Position numbers and translations under genes: made by a program. Below the pieces are notes generated by a model. The model worked only from the letters and a program-made list of their open reading frames with translations. It was not told the DNA's origin and made no database searches. From Brachionus rotundiformis (lineage: Eukaryota > Rotifera > Eurotatoria > Ploima > Brachionidae), in assembly GCA_016802295.1 (NCBI GenBank), contig JAESIW010000200.1:4581155-4645154 (forward strand): 64,000 bases of DNA, read 5' to 3'. This document shows positions 1-10,674 of this stretch, one piece after another (the first letter of the stretch is position 1; every line of letters begins with the position of its first letter).

Positions 1-2060
1 AAAAATACGACTTTTTAACTAATAAATACATGGCTAGACCAAACAATTGTGAATCATAATCATTAGTCAAATTAAAATTTTATTGATTATAATAAAAATT
101 AAATTAATGTTCTTTTAACGAACTTGAATTTAATAAAAAAATAAAATTCAATTCATTTTTATTCAATTATTCAAATATTCAACAATGATCTAATTCTAAT
201 AAAGTTCAATTGTAGTTAAAGTGTTATTTTATTCAAACAGAATTAATATGACTCTAATAACTCTTGAATACAACCAAATTATTAATTTTGAACAAAAGAT
301 TTTGTCATACAATTTTTATTTTTCCATTAGATAATTTAAAATTTTAAATAGACGAGAATTATCTAGTTTTTGTTCAAATTTATCTTCTATTTTAAATAAA
401 ATAAAGGTAACCTAGCCAACAAATTTGTGGTTTTTTTGACAATTAATATGTTCGATTAAGTCAATTGATGTTCTTGGATCAAACTCAATAAAATTTATAA
501 ATATATTTTTTTTTAAGTTAGATAATTGTTTTTACAGGGATATATTTTTTTGCTGATAAGTTTCATAAATTGTTGGTTCCCATAAATATAATTTTACAGT
601 GGTTTGAGAATAATAGTAAAAATACGGTTATTGGTTAAGATTAGGGAAAATTTCTTCCCTAAATTTTGAATAAAATTTACTCAAAAAAAAGTTTACCATT
701 TTTTAGTTTCTATCTACTTTTTAATTGAACAGTGGTCAACCTTTCGTCAAGATTAGCTAAAGCATAAATCTGCTGGGGCAAACCAGCAACCTCAACTGGT
801 GAAAATAATACACAGTCGTCCTTTTATTAGGTCACGTCCCTTTTAAGTCCCATTTTGAATTCATCCTCAAAATCTTCAAGAACGGATTTCTTATAATACC
901 CTCATTGAAAAGTTATTTTTTTTATGTCCCAATAATTAGTCCCATAATTTCATTATGTCATCAAAAAATAAAGAACAGCGCAATATATCGTTATAATTAT
1001 AATCTTACTTTATTGTGTCCCGTTTTCTCGAAAGAGTCCAAGTTGATTTCATTAAAAGAGAATTAGAAATTAGTTGCTAATTTTATTATTTTTTGAACAG
1101 TTTAAGACTGCTGAATCAGACAAGATAAAATTTAACTTTTTAAAGATTGTCACGATGGAGCGTTGAAAAATTTGGTTCAACCAAAAGTTAAAAATTTTAT
1201 TAGTTAATTTTTTATTCAAATTATTTTATTCCGTTTTCTTAATTAATAAATAATTATGTTTTATTATATTAGACTAATTATCAGACTGATTATATCCCCA
1301 TTATTGGCTGGAACAAACACCATGACATAATCGAATGATGACTGTAGATTTTATTCTCAATAACATTTTAAGCATACTTTTTATTTTGGACAATTTATTG
1401 GTGTTTAGTGTAGAAAGCTAATTTTTGATAAGGATCTTTTGCGAATTATTTTTTCGCTTTCAATCTGAGGTTTCTGTGAAATTTAGTACAATAGAACAGA
1501 ACAAAATGTTAAAAATTCTTATAACTTATTTAAAAGATCCAAAGCAAGCTCTGTAAATGCAACATGGTACAACATTTCCTTAATTCTATTATTAAGAACA
1601 TTATGGTAATTTTACGTAAAATTACACAAATTTTTAGTAATATTTAGTACAATTTTGAAATGAAAATAAAAATCATAGAAATAAGTAAAATATAAAAAAA
1701 ACTTAAATACAAAGTTTTCAAAAAGACTTAAAATTAAAATAATTTTAAGCGAAAAATTTTATAATTTTATTACCAATTTTTCTAAAATTAATAAATATTT
1801 GAGACTAAGTCGGCCTAAATTTTCCTACTGAGTATTTTGAAAATTTAAAATATTTCTATCCTGCTAATAAAGAAAACGTAATCATTTTTAGTGATAAATA
1901 AAACATCGTTGTTGATAATTGTGGTGTTAATGAAGGTGATGAAAAAGATGGAGCAGGCGTCTCTAATAGAAATCCAAAACCATCCAAATGAAAATTTGAA
2001 TAGTTTATTCAATTTTATTAAATAAAAAATTTAAGTAGGTACAGAAAAATAATTAAGAAC
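1..2060. other. AT-rich spacer, no gene recognised
   Basis: No reading frame with recognisable similarity or a convincing splice pattern was found. The stretch is AT-rich with many short A and T runs. The one recognisable piece is a diverged MITE arm at 1469-1590. Confidence 0.6.
1469..1590 (+). repeat. Diverged arm of the GGTTTTGTGAA MITE family
   Basis: This segment aligns over more than 100 bases with the left arm of the foldback element at 39224-39575. Shared landmarks in the same order are a GGTTT(C/T)TGTGAA start, a TAGTACAA block, AGAACAGAACAAAATGT, and an AATGCAACAT-like block near the arm's inner end. The matching right arm is not recognisable here, so this is probably half of an old copy. 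No target duplication can be assigned. Confidence 0.55.
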
Positions 2061-2179
2061 GCCTAGGACCATATCACGTTGAATGCACCGGTTCTCGTCC
2101 GATCACCGAAGTTAAGCAACGTCGAGCCCGGTTAGTACTTGGATGGGTGACCGCCTGGGAATACCGGGTGTTCTAGGCT
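2061..2179 (+). rRNA. 5S ribosomal RNA
   Basis: A complete 119-nt 5S rRNA gene, the RNA polymerase III-transcribed component of the large ribosomal subunit. The 5' end GCCTAGGAC pairs over nine bases (one G-U) with the 3' end GTTCTAGGC, closing helix I. The internal control region is intact, including GAAGTTAAGCAACGTCG and the conserved AGTACTTGGATGGGTGACCG stretch. A T-rich run directly after the gene fits a Pol III terminator. Only one copy is present, so it is an orphan rather than part of a tandem array in this window. Nothing suggests it is a pseudogene. Confidence 0.97.
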
Positions 2180-2386
2180 TTCTTTTTATTTTTTAATAAG
2201 CTACCAGCCAGCTTGCCAAGATATCTTGCTAGGAAGACATTTATGCCACAAATTTTATGACAGATCAATACTCATAAAGAAGATCATCTTTTTTCCTTTT
2301 CGCGATTAGTACAAAAATACAGTAAGATACAGTCCAATGATGACCTTAAAAAAATATCATACGATTTTTTCAATTGAATAACTGTT

Positions 2387-2520
2387 TAAGGTAAATTTTT
2401 TTGTTGAAGAGGTAAATCATTCCATATAAATACTACTCTATTTGTGAAGAAGTTGTCCCTGTGTAAGCAGTTGGTAACGGCTTCAACCCTCTGATTCATT
2501 GAGCGGTCCAGATTTGAACA
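2387..2520 (-). pseudogene. LINE C-terminal relic
   Basis: On the minus strand a short frame reads through RDNFFTNRVVFIWNDLP and then stops. This matches the typical end of non-LTR retrotransposon ORF2 proteins, where an (R/H)NFFxNRVVxxWNxLP block follows the reverse transcriptase. The rest of the element is missing, so it is a 5'-truncated, dead copy of the kind seen repeatedly in this window. Confidence 0.6.
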
Positions 2521-3221
2521 GTAAGTTTACATGCAAAGAAACCACACAACTTACTTATATTTTATCAAAATTTTAAAATAAATTTTATTTTGATGAAATA
2601 AATAGAGCTTGTTTGCATGAAAATAAGATAAAATTGTAAAAATTAAAATGATTTTTTATTATTGTTTAATTGAATAAATTGAATTATTTACGATCACATA
2701 TTTTGTCCATTCACATAACAGGTGAAAGACTATGCTTTTACAAATTTAACTTTTTTGCTTGAAATTTATGAATATTATAATAATTTTAATTAATATTTTC
2801 CCAAAAAAGAGGTCTTTGAGGATTTATTTTTGTTCCATGAAATAAGATTAAAAAAGCACCAAACTAGTCGTTTGAGTTTGTATGATCTTTTGAACAGATT
2901 TTTCAAATGAATAAATCTATTGTAGATTTTATCTTTTTGTATGTAGATTTTATCTTTTTGTTGAAAAAAAGTTATCATTCAGTTATATTTTGGACTGCAA
3001 ACCAACAGGATAAAATAGTTGGTACTTCTTGTGTTAAAATCAAAATTTAGACCATCATAATTCTAGAAAAATACAATGTTTTGTTTATTTTGTTATTTTA
3101 AAATGAACTAAAATTTAAAATTTTACATAATTAATTCAAATATATCAAAAATTATCCTCAATTTTATCTAATTAATTAATTAATCTGGTTTAAAGAATAC
3201 ACTTTTCAAAAATTTTAAATT
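2521..3221. other. AT-rich spacer with a small tandem duplication
   Basis: No gene is recognised. Around 2922-2961 a 19-20-base unit reading TAGATTTTATCTTTTTGT is repeated twice in tandem. The final bases form the upstream region of the SNF8-like gene. Confidence 0.5.
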
Positions 3222-4063
3222 ATGAGAAAAGGTTTTGGCATTGGTGCTATAAACAAAAAAGCACTGCAACAGGTACAACCATAAAATAAAGTTAAATTAT
3301 AATTTTTTAAGCTTTAAAAAGTCCAAATTCGAGGAAAAAGCGAACCAAATATCCGAGAATGAAATGACACAATTGTCACGTCAAGTTGATACTTTTAAAA
3401 AAAATCTTGAAGAGTTTGCCTTCAAGCATAAAGATGAAATAAGACGGGATGCCAACTTCCGAAAACAGTTCCAGGACATGTGTGCAAATATCGGCGTTGA
3501 CCCGCTTTCAACTTCCAAGGGCTTTTGGTCTGAAATGCTCGTAATTAAAATTTAAAATATTCAAGAAATAATTTAATCAAAGTCTTTTTATACTTAAGGG
3601 TGTTAGTGATTTTTATTACGAACTGGCTGTACAGATAATAGAGATATGCAACAGTATGCAAGAGAGAACTGGGGGCTTGATCTATTTGGATCAGATTTTA
3701 GATCTTATAAAAAAATTCCGTAATAGATTCGTAAATGAAGTATCCTTGGACGATTGTAGAAGGGCCATAAAAAAATTGAACATATTTGGCAATGCGTTCA
3801 CTCTGATTTCGATGAATAATGGAAGATTCATGGTTCAATCGCTACCTGAGGGCATGGGCATAGATCATACTCAAGTGGTTCAACTTGCTGAAATGAACGA
3901 TGGTGTTGTAGACAAGGAAATCATTAGTTCTAATTTTAAATGGGACTCATACCGCATAGAGAACGTTCTTAATTTAATGATTAAAGAAGGAATTGTTTGG
4001 GTTGATATTAATACAAATAATGGAAAAAGTTCCTACTTTTTTCCAAGTTTTTTTATTCAATAA
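3222..4063 (+). CDS. SNF8: ESCRT-II subunit SNF8/VPS22
   Basis: Vacuolar-sorting protein SNF8, the ESCRT-II core subunit that helps sort ubiquitinated cargo into multivesicular bodies on endosomes. Three exons (3222-3272, 3322-3540, 3599-4063) give 244 residues against about 258 in human. All junctions keep phase 0 with GT-AG introns of 49 and 58 nt. The N-terminus MRKGFGIGAINKKALQQ matches the family's opening. Diagnostic blocks follow: FQDMCANIGVDPLSTSKGFW at the exon 2 end, DFYYELAVQIIEIC at the start of exon 3, then the two winged-helix domains with RAIKKL, MDHT-like and VQLAE-like motifs. The ATG was chosen because it begins the conserved N-terminal helix. The C-terminus is slightly shorter than in vertebrates. 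I see no damage. Confidence 0.95.
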
Positions 4064-4311
4064 ATTTATATCTATTTTTGATTAAACAGATTTTAAAATA
4101 TTTGAAAATTTTTTGTCTCTTAGTCTAAAATATTCTGTTTATGATTATATTCAAATAGCATTAAGATTCTTGGTTTAAATCTCAGCAAAAGAAAAATATA
4201 CAAATGAAAAATGCGATAAATCAAGCATAAATCAAATTAGCTTTTTTTTCTATTTTCATATAAAAAGATTTATTTTTTATATAATTTTTTACAAAATTAA
4301 ACTTAAATAAA

Positions 4312-5024
4312 ATGATTACATCAGGTAAAGATAAGTTTTTTTAAAAAGATCTTTTTTAATTTTTTGATCAAAGATTGTACCAATCCCTGTAAAATTGAAT
4401 ATCCTGTTCCATGTTCTGTGCCTACTCCTATTCCAATCTTAGAACATGTTGAAGTAATCACGAAATAAGTTTGATGAATGTTTTAAACTATGCAATTAGG
4501 TTCCTCATCCAGTTTCTGTGCCAGTTCCTGTTCCAGTTCCGAAACCATGTCCGATTGCATGTCCTGTAGACGTTCCTCATAGAGTTTTTATCAAAAAACC
4601 ATATCCTGTAGCAGAACCTTGTCCTGTACCCAAGCCAGTTGAAATTCCTCAGTTAGTTCCAAAAACAGTTAGAATTTTGATTAACTTGCCTTACAAAATA
4701 CCACAACTAGTAGCAGTTCCCACTCCCGTCAAAATTCCAGTCAGATATCCAGTGCTTGTTCCATACCCGATTGCTCAGCCTGATCCAGTACCAGATCCAT
4801 TCCCAATACCAATAGTAATTCGGGTTCCTAAGCCAGTTCCAGTGCATGAAGATGTTCCTTATCCTGTTGAAGTTCCTGTAAAAGAACCATTTCCAGTGGC
4901 TAGTCCAGTACCAATTCCTGTTAATGTTCCAGTAGAGCAGCCATGCATTCAATCCGAACTTGTTCCTATTTCAGTACCATGTCCTGAACCAGTGCTTGTT
5001 TCATCTTGTCCACAATTTATGTAA
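4312..5024 (+). CDS. Valine-proline repeat protein
   Basis: Three exons (4312-4324, 4374-4453, 4500-5024) give a protein of about 205 residues starting MITSDCTNPCKIEYPVP. After a short Cys-containing head, almost the whole chain is an irregular dipeptide array of V-P, I-P, K-P and D-P with scattered Cys (for example KPCPIACPVDVP), so prolines alternate with hydrophobic or charged residues. No folded domain is recognisable. The exon joins are set by reading phase: only one frame continues the repeat across both introns. Such arrays occur in structural, cuticle-like or extracellular proteins, but no signal peptide is visible from this start, so the location is unknown. An upstream exon carrying a signal peptide cannot be excluded. 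Function is unassigned. Confidence 0.8.
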
Positions 5025-5233
5025 TTCAAATGTTAATTTAAATTGTTTAATTTTATTCAGAATAAAATTATTGCTTTTGTTAAGTTTATTTCTAATATTT
5101 TAAAAATTTAAATATGATTAACTTGTTCATAATTTATTTAAAAAAAAGATAAAAGTTTTTAAACTATAGTGATAGAGTGACTTAGTCAGAAGATCAAAAA
5201 ATATACCGAGAAAACTATAAGATATTTGAAAAA

Positions 5234-5966
5234 ATGCCCGTAAATTTTGAATTGATAGACATAAAAGTTAAAAACTTATAATATTATGTCAAGGCTTACC
5301 ATTCTGGTTTTACCAACTGTAACTTGAAGATTGCCAATATGGCCCTCCTACCTCTAAGAACACAAATTAGAGGTCCAGCACCCAAAGAGACCAATCGTAT
5401 AATAACCAACTTTGTAAGATGAATTTTTAACTTTTTCTTTAGCCGAAGCAGGTGATGTTATCGATGAAGCAATCACTTATTTCAAGGCGAATATTTTTTT
5501 CAAAAGCTTCGATATTAGAGTAAGAATTGATAAATCAAGAATAAAAAATTGATCTATTTAAAAAGAATGAAGCAGATAGAGTGCTAATTTATGTTACACT
5601 GTACATCAGTGAGTGCCTTAGAGTTTTATTGAAGGTAAGTTTTAAATACTTAAAAGCTATTTTGACTGATTTTTCAAGGGCCAAAGCAAAATACAAGCCC
5701 TCAAAGATTTGGATGCATTGGCCAATTCAAAATTTGATATTCCAGGTGAACCAGGCTTTCCGTTAAACGCTGTTTACGCCAAGCCATCATCGCCTAAAGA
5801 GGCTGATGATATGAGAGCTTATATGAAGCAATTAAGAATTGAGACTGGACTTAGAATTTGCAACAAGGTTTATGGTGAAGAGGATAAACCTTCCAAATGG
5901 TGGCTTTGCTTTGCTAGAAAACGATTTATGGACAAAACTTTGATTAGTCTAGGGCAAATGATTTAA
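5234..5966 (+). CDS. ARPC3: Arp2/3 complex subunit 3 (p21-Arc)
   Basis: Subunit 3 of the Arp2/3 complex, which nucleates branched actin filaments. Five exons (5234-5239, 5294-5396, 5443-5519, 5566-5634, 5679-5966) yield 180 residues, close to the human 178. The first exon encodes only Met-Pro. The family landmarks follow in order: [90 protein letters not shown] and [16 protein letters not shown]. Each intron is 44-54 nt with GT-AG ends and phases agree. The six-base first exon is inferred from the MP-AYHS consensus and is the only weak point. It lies directly downstream of the valine-proline gene on the same strand. Confidence 0.96.
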
Positions 5967-6899
5967 AAATTTTGCTAATATTTTTTACTTTTTTTTTACA
6001 ACTCAATCAATAAAGACAAAAATATTTTTTAAATTTTAAAACTTTAATTTCGAGCTATTACCTAATCAAATAATTTAAATTTAAACGAAAATAGGAAAGA
6101 AGAAATTCTTAAATACCTTGAAGAATTTTGATATGAATTATTTTTATAATCATAGTTTAGAAACTTATGATTATTTATCAAAAATATTTATCTATGAATC
6201 TTAATTTTATTTTCAATTTAGAATAATAATTATTGAGTATGATCATTGAAGAAGTTAATTTTTTTGATATGCTTAATTCTCGAAAATTGAAGCTGATGAT
6301 CATGCTAAAATTTTTTTTTGAAACTTTTCTTTGATTTAAAATTTTAGTAAAGACATTTTTTTATAAGTTAGAAATATAGAAAAATTATAAAATAAAATTT
6401 TACCAAACATTTTGCATCTAAGAATTCTTTCCAGGGTTTTGCAGACTAAAAAATTAATTTAGCATTCAATATTAACCACTAAAATATGCATCTGTAATAA
6501 ATTTTACAAATAAAAATTTTTATTATTCATTTTGTTATATTTTAAATTTGAGTATCAATTTAAATTTGCCTTACTTCCAACTTACTTTGAATTCTCTTCT
6601 AATAAAAGAACATAAACTAGATAACTGAATATACACTCGAAATAATAACTCGCAAATTTTATAAAATTGTGAAATATGGTAGAGTCTCAGTCTATATTTA
6701 TTTCTAAATAAATTTTCGGCCTATCATTTTTGACCATCTGGTAAATGAGCTTCTTAAATGAAAATATAAACTTAATTTTAGTTTGGTATATTTTTTGGGG
6801 ATGAAAAATTAAAATTTTTTTAAGATAACAAAAAAAAACAAAATTGGCGACTAGTCTAATCTGCTTTTGTTAACTATAAAAAACTTATTATTCTGAGAA
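5967..6899. other. AT-rich spacer
   Basis: Nothing gene-like is recognised between the end of ARPC3 and the first GTGAC-type repeats that may mark the edge of the outermost MULE relic. Confidence 0.5.
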
Positions 6900-8191
6900 A
6901 ATTATATATTGAGATGACTAATTAATAATTTTTCACTGACAAAATTAAACCTTATATGTAGGTAAAACAAACTAATTTTAGTGACCAAAATATTTATTTA
7001 AATGACAAAATGAATTAATTAATTAGCAAAGAAATAAATTTAGATAAAATTTAAAAAAATAAAAACCATTCATTTTTTCTTGTTTTTTTTTTCACCTGAG
7101 CTGTTGATATCTTAAACCTTCCTCGTTTTCTTGGTAAATCCGCTGTAGCCTCGACTGAAGCTTTAGCAGCATGTGTTTTCTCAACGAATATTGTTTCGCT
7201 TTAGCTTATTCTAGGAAAATATAAAGCTTTTATGAGTATGCAAGGCCAAGAACATGAATGCAGATGTAGTTTTTAGCAAATTCTCCACAATTGTATTTAC
7301 TTTCTTTACAATTATCGGAAAAAAGAATGGTCTCGTTGATCTGGAAAAATTGAGAGTCATCACCAAATGTACGCCAAGATAAATTCTGTTTTGTTGAAAT
7401 AAAGCTTCAACCGCTTATTTTGTCAGCTTAAGATTAAGATCTTGAAGGCTTTAAAAAATACGACCATTAGAGGAAGAGATTTTGATAATATGTCCGTTTT
7501 TATATTGCTGGTCCATTGAAAAGCCACTGTATACAATTGACGATCGCATTTAAAATAAGTGAATTCACGTTATCTAGATGTCTATCTCTTGACCAATGTT
7601 CAATAAAATAATTGTAGGTAGCATCCACTGTAAAATGCTATGTATTGTCTGGATTTCTAATCAGTCGCTTGGTGGTGATAAAAATGCGAAAAAACATTAT
7701 TTTTGTGCCATTGTTCTAGATTTCAAACGTGAATTAGTGACTGACCGTAGCCTTCTTTACGTCGAGCTACTTGACATTTTGATTTTTGGTTGTTGTAATC
7801 CATCATGTTCAAGTGTTCGCAGTATGCCTTTTGGATTTGTTATCTGCATTGCGCTTGATCTGTTCTTTTATTTCTGTTGGTAAACCTGAAATTAAAATTA
7901 AGTTTAAAATAGTAGAGGTGAGTGAAATTAGTCTTACCTTTCAGTTTTAAGTCAGAAGTAAGGTAATAAGCTATTACGCTGTATTTAGACAATGGTGGCA
8001 AACAAAGGAAATAAAAGAAAACAATGTCAATTCTTTTGCGCTTGTATTGGTATTTCCATAAGTTGCTTTCATTGCTAAATTTATTGATAAATCATTGCTT
8101 GTTGACAGTTGCATCTTGTGTTTTATAAATTCAGTGAATTTCAATTCCTTTTCCACATTTTTTTTAAAGTTTGTACTCCTTCTTGGTCTAT

Positions 8192-8200
8192 ATTTAGCAT
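8192..8200. repeat. Target-site duplication of the middle MULE (left copy)
   Basis: ATTTAGCAT occurs here and again at 12932-12940, immediately outside the two ends of the middle element. A 9-bp target duplication is the expected size for Mutator-like transposons. Confidence 0.85.
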
Positions 8201-8214
8201 GAGAGAGGTAGAAC

Positions 8215-8420
8215 GAAACATATAAAAAGAGAAAAAAACATATATAAAGAAAAAAAAACATATATCAAAATTATAATTTTATTTCAGGGAAAAAAACATA
8301 TAATCAGTTGAATAAAAAAGATAAAACACATAAACCAAAATCAAAAATTTTTTAATTCTTAAATTTAATTTAAAAGATAAACACATAAAATCAATTGAAT
8401 AAAAAGATAAACAACATTAA
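8215..8420. repeat. Left subterminal array of the middle MULE
   Basis: About six copies of a (G)AAAAAAACATATA-like motif are spaced 25-45 bases apart. The mirror array at 12780-12920 reads ATGTTTTTT(T)CTC on the plus strand. Such iterated terminal motifs are plausible transposase binding sites; that role is inference. Confidence 0.7.
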
Positions 8421-9476
8421 TTTAATTTTAATTTCTTCATTAATCATATTGTAAACAAGGACCAGCTTTTCGCTTCCGACCTGCTTTAGGTCTATTTTGA
8501 AAATATTTTGAAGTTAATAAGCCGGGATAATTAATTTTATTTTTGAATAAACAAGAGATTAGGTGGACACACATTCCTTTGTCCATAAAATATGAACACG
8601 AACAATAGCAGCAATCAACGCAAAAGCATTCATCGCTTACAGCAACTTGATAAAGATTGTCATAAGTAAAAATAATATTACCATTATCATCTAAATCTGT
8701 CCCTGATTGAGTAATCTTATTGACGCAGTCATTTGTAATTGCTTTTTTTTTAATACTCAAAGGAATCGAGATATGTTCTGGAAAAGCCGCGAATGATCTT
8801 GAATGGATCAAAATTTGCGTTTCAAAAATTTCGCATACCGGTAATAAGTTTAATTTAAAACGATTTGTAAAAAATTTTTTTATGATATTGTTATAACTCT
8901 CGATAGGACTATTCGTCATAGCATATCCTCCTGGCGTATTAAAGATTTGCCAATTATTGAATGGAGAATTAATCCATTGTTTACTAAAATAATTAATAAA
9001 CTGTTTGAGATTATTTTTACCTTTGTAACGATTCCAACTTTTTAATGTTGATTCAATCATTAAATCAAATTTTTCTTTTGATGTGCATGAATGCATTGCA
9101 CTAATAGACGAGTTTACTTTTTCACGTAAATCTACAGGTATTTTATCACAATTTTTTTTTATCTTTATAATTGAATAATTAGTTATATAAAAAAATTATT
9201 TTAAAAGATAAATTACATTTGATTTAAGGTGAAACCAACACATAATTATAGTCGATTTAGGCAAATTTTTTTTTAAACTTTTAGCCATTGCATAATCAGC
9301 ATCAACACAAATATAATTGATTACATCTATACTTATTTTTAGTATATTACAGACATAAATTAGCTGAGTCCAGAAATAATCGAAATCTTTTTGTTGTTCA
9401 TGTGACGTAAGCATAAATGCTATCGGGTGAAATTTGCGGTTTAGGTCAGTTGTACCAAAGACTATTAGTGGGTACC

Positions 9477-9827
9477 NNNNNNNNNNNNNNNNNNNNNNNN
9501 NNNNNNNNNNNNNNNNNNNNNNNNNNNNNNNNNNNNNNNNNNNNNNNNNNNNNNNNNNNNNNNNNNNNNNNNNNNNNNNNNNNNNNNNNNNNNNNNNNNN
9601 NNNNNNNNNNNNNNNNNNNNNNNNNNNNNNNNNNNNNNNNNNNNNNNNNNNNNNNNNNNNNNNNNNNNNNNNNNNNNNNNNNNNNNNNNNNNNNNNNNNN
9701 NNNNNNNNNNNNNNNNNNNNNNNNNNNNNNNNNNNNNNNNNNNNNNNNNNNNNNNNNNNNNNNNNNNNNNNNNNNNNNNNNNNNNNNNNNNNNNNNNNNN
9801 NNNNNNNNNNNNNNNNNNNNNNNNNNN
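9477..9827. other. Assembly gap (351 N) with duplicated flanks
   Basis: A run of N. About 230 bases left of the gap (9244-9476) and right of it (9831-10066) are the same sequence with only a couple of substitutions, for example AGTATATT versus AGTACATT and TAGTGGGTACC versus TAGTAGGTACC. This looks like two alleles or repeat copies placed in series, so the true gap may be absent or negative in size. Confidence 0.95.
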
Positions 9828-10665
9828 TAATAATAGTCGATTTAGGCAAATTTTTTTTTAAACTTTTAGCCATTGCATAATCAGCATCAACACAAATATA
9901 ATTGATTACATCTATACTTATTTTTAGTACATTACAGACATAAATTAGCTGAGTCCAGAAATAATCGAAATCTTTTTGTTGTTCATGTGACGTAAGCATA
10001 AATGCTATCGGGTGAAATTTGCGGTTTAGGTCAGTTGTACCAAAGACTATTAGTAGGTACCCATACTTCACAATTTTATATGTACAGTCAATATGGAACA
10101 TTTGCCCTTAATTATATTTATATTTTTTAAAAATTGTTTAGATATTAAATAATAAATTCACCTTTTTCTATAAAAGACAATAAAGTTTTACTTGTAAATC
10201 CCAAATGGAAATGATTATCATCGCTACCATCACCTAATTGAAGTCCAAAATAAAAAGGATCTTCATCATTTAAATCACCATGAAAAGTTTCGTTAAAAAT
10301 CTTTTGGTGAATAAATGATTCTAATCCTTCTAGGCTATTAACATCACCAATTTTTAAACGTCTATATTTCATATAAGATTGGATTTGTGTTAAGTTTGGC
10401 ACTGGTTTATTTTTGTTATCAATAATTATTTTTTGCCATAAATGGAATGGTTTTTTGATACCTTGCAATAAATAATTTTCTAGATCTATTTTGAAACAGT
10501 TCTTGATTCCTCTAAATAACAACTTTTGTTCATTTTCTGGCCGCTTAGAATCATGAATATTTAAACCATAAAGTTTAACCAATTCTGTAACCATACATAT
10601 TTTGATGAGCAACCGCATTTCACATGTATTTACACATTTACATTTCATATATCGTACTTTCATTA

Positions 10666-10674
10666 GGTGAGCAG
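10666..10674. repeat. Target-site duplication of the inner MULE (left copy)
   Basis: GGTGAGCAG is repeated exactly at 12619-12627, directly outside the ends of the inner element. Removing the element plus one copy restores an open frame of the host transposase gene. Confidence 0.92.

Noticed and set aside
2790..2978. 62-codon minus-strand frame.
   Set aside because: Low-complexity Lys/Phe-rich translation of AT-rich DNA containing a small tandem duplication; no support for a gene.
7596..7883. 95-codon plus-strand frame.
   Set aside because: The minus strand here carries the decayed SWIM-MULE context; the plus-strand protein resembles nothing and is most likely a shadow.
8217..8420. Possible CRISPR-like or satellite array of AAAACATA motifs.
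   Set aside because: Spacing is irregular and a mirror array sits at the other end of the same transposon, so it is a subterminal repeat.
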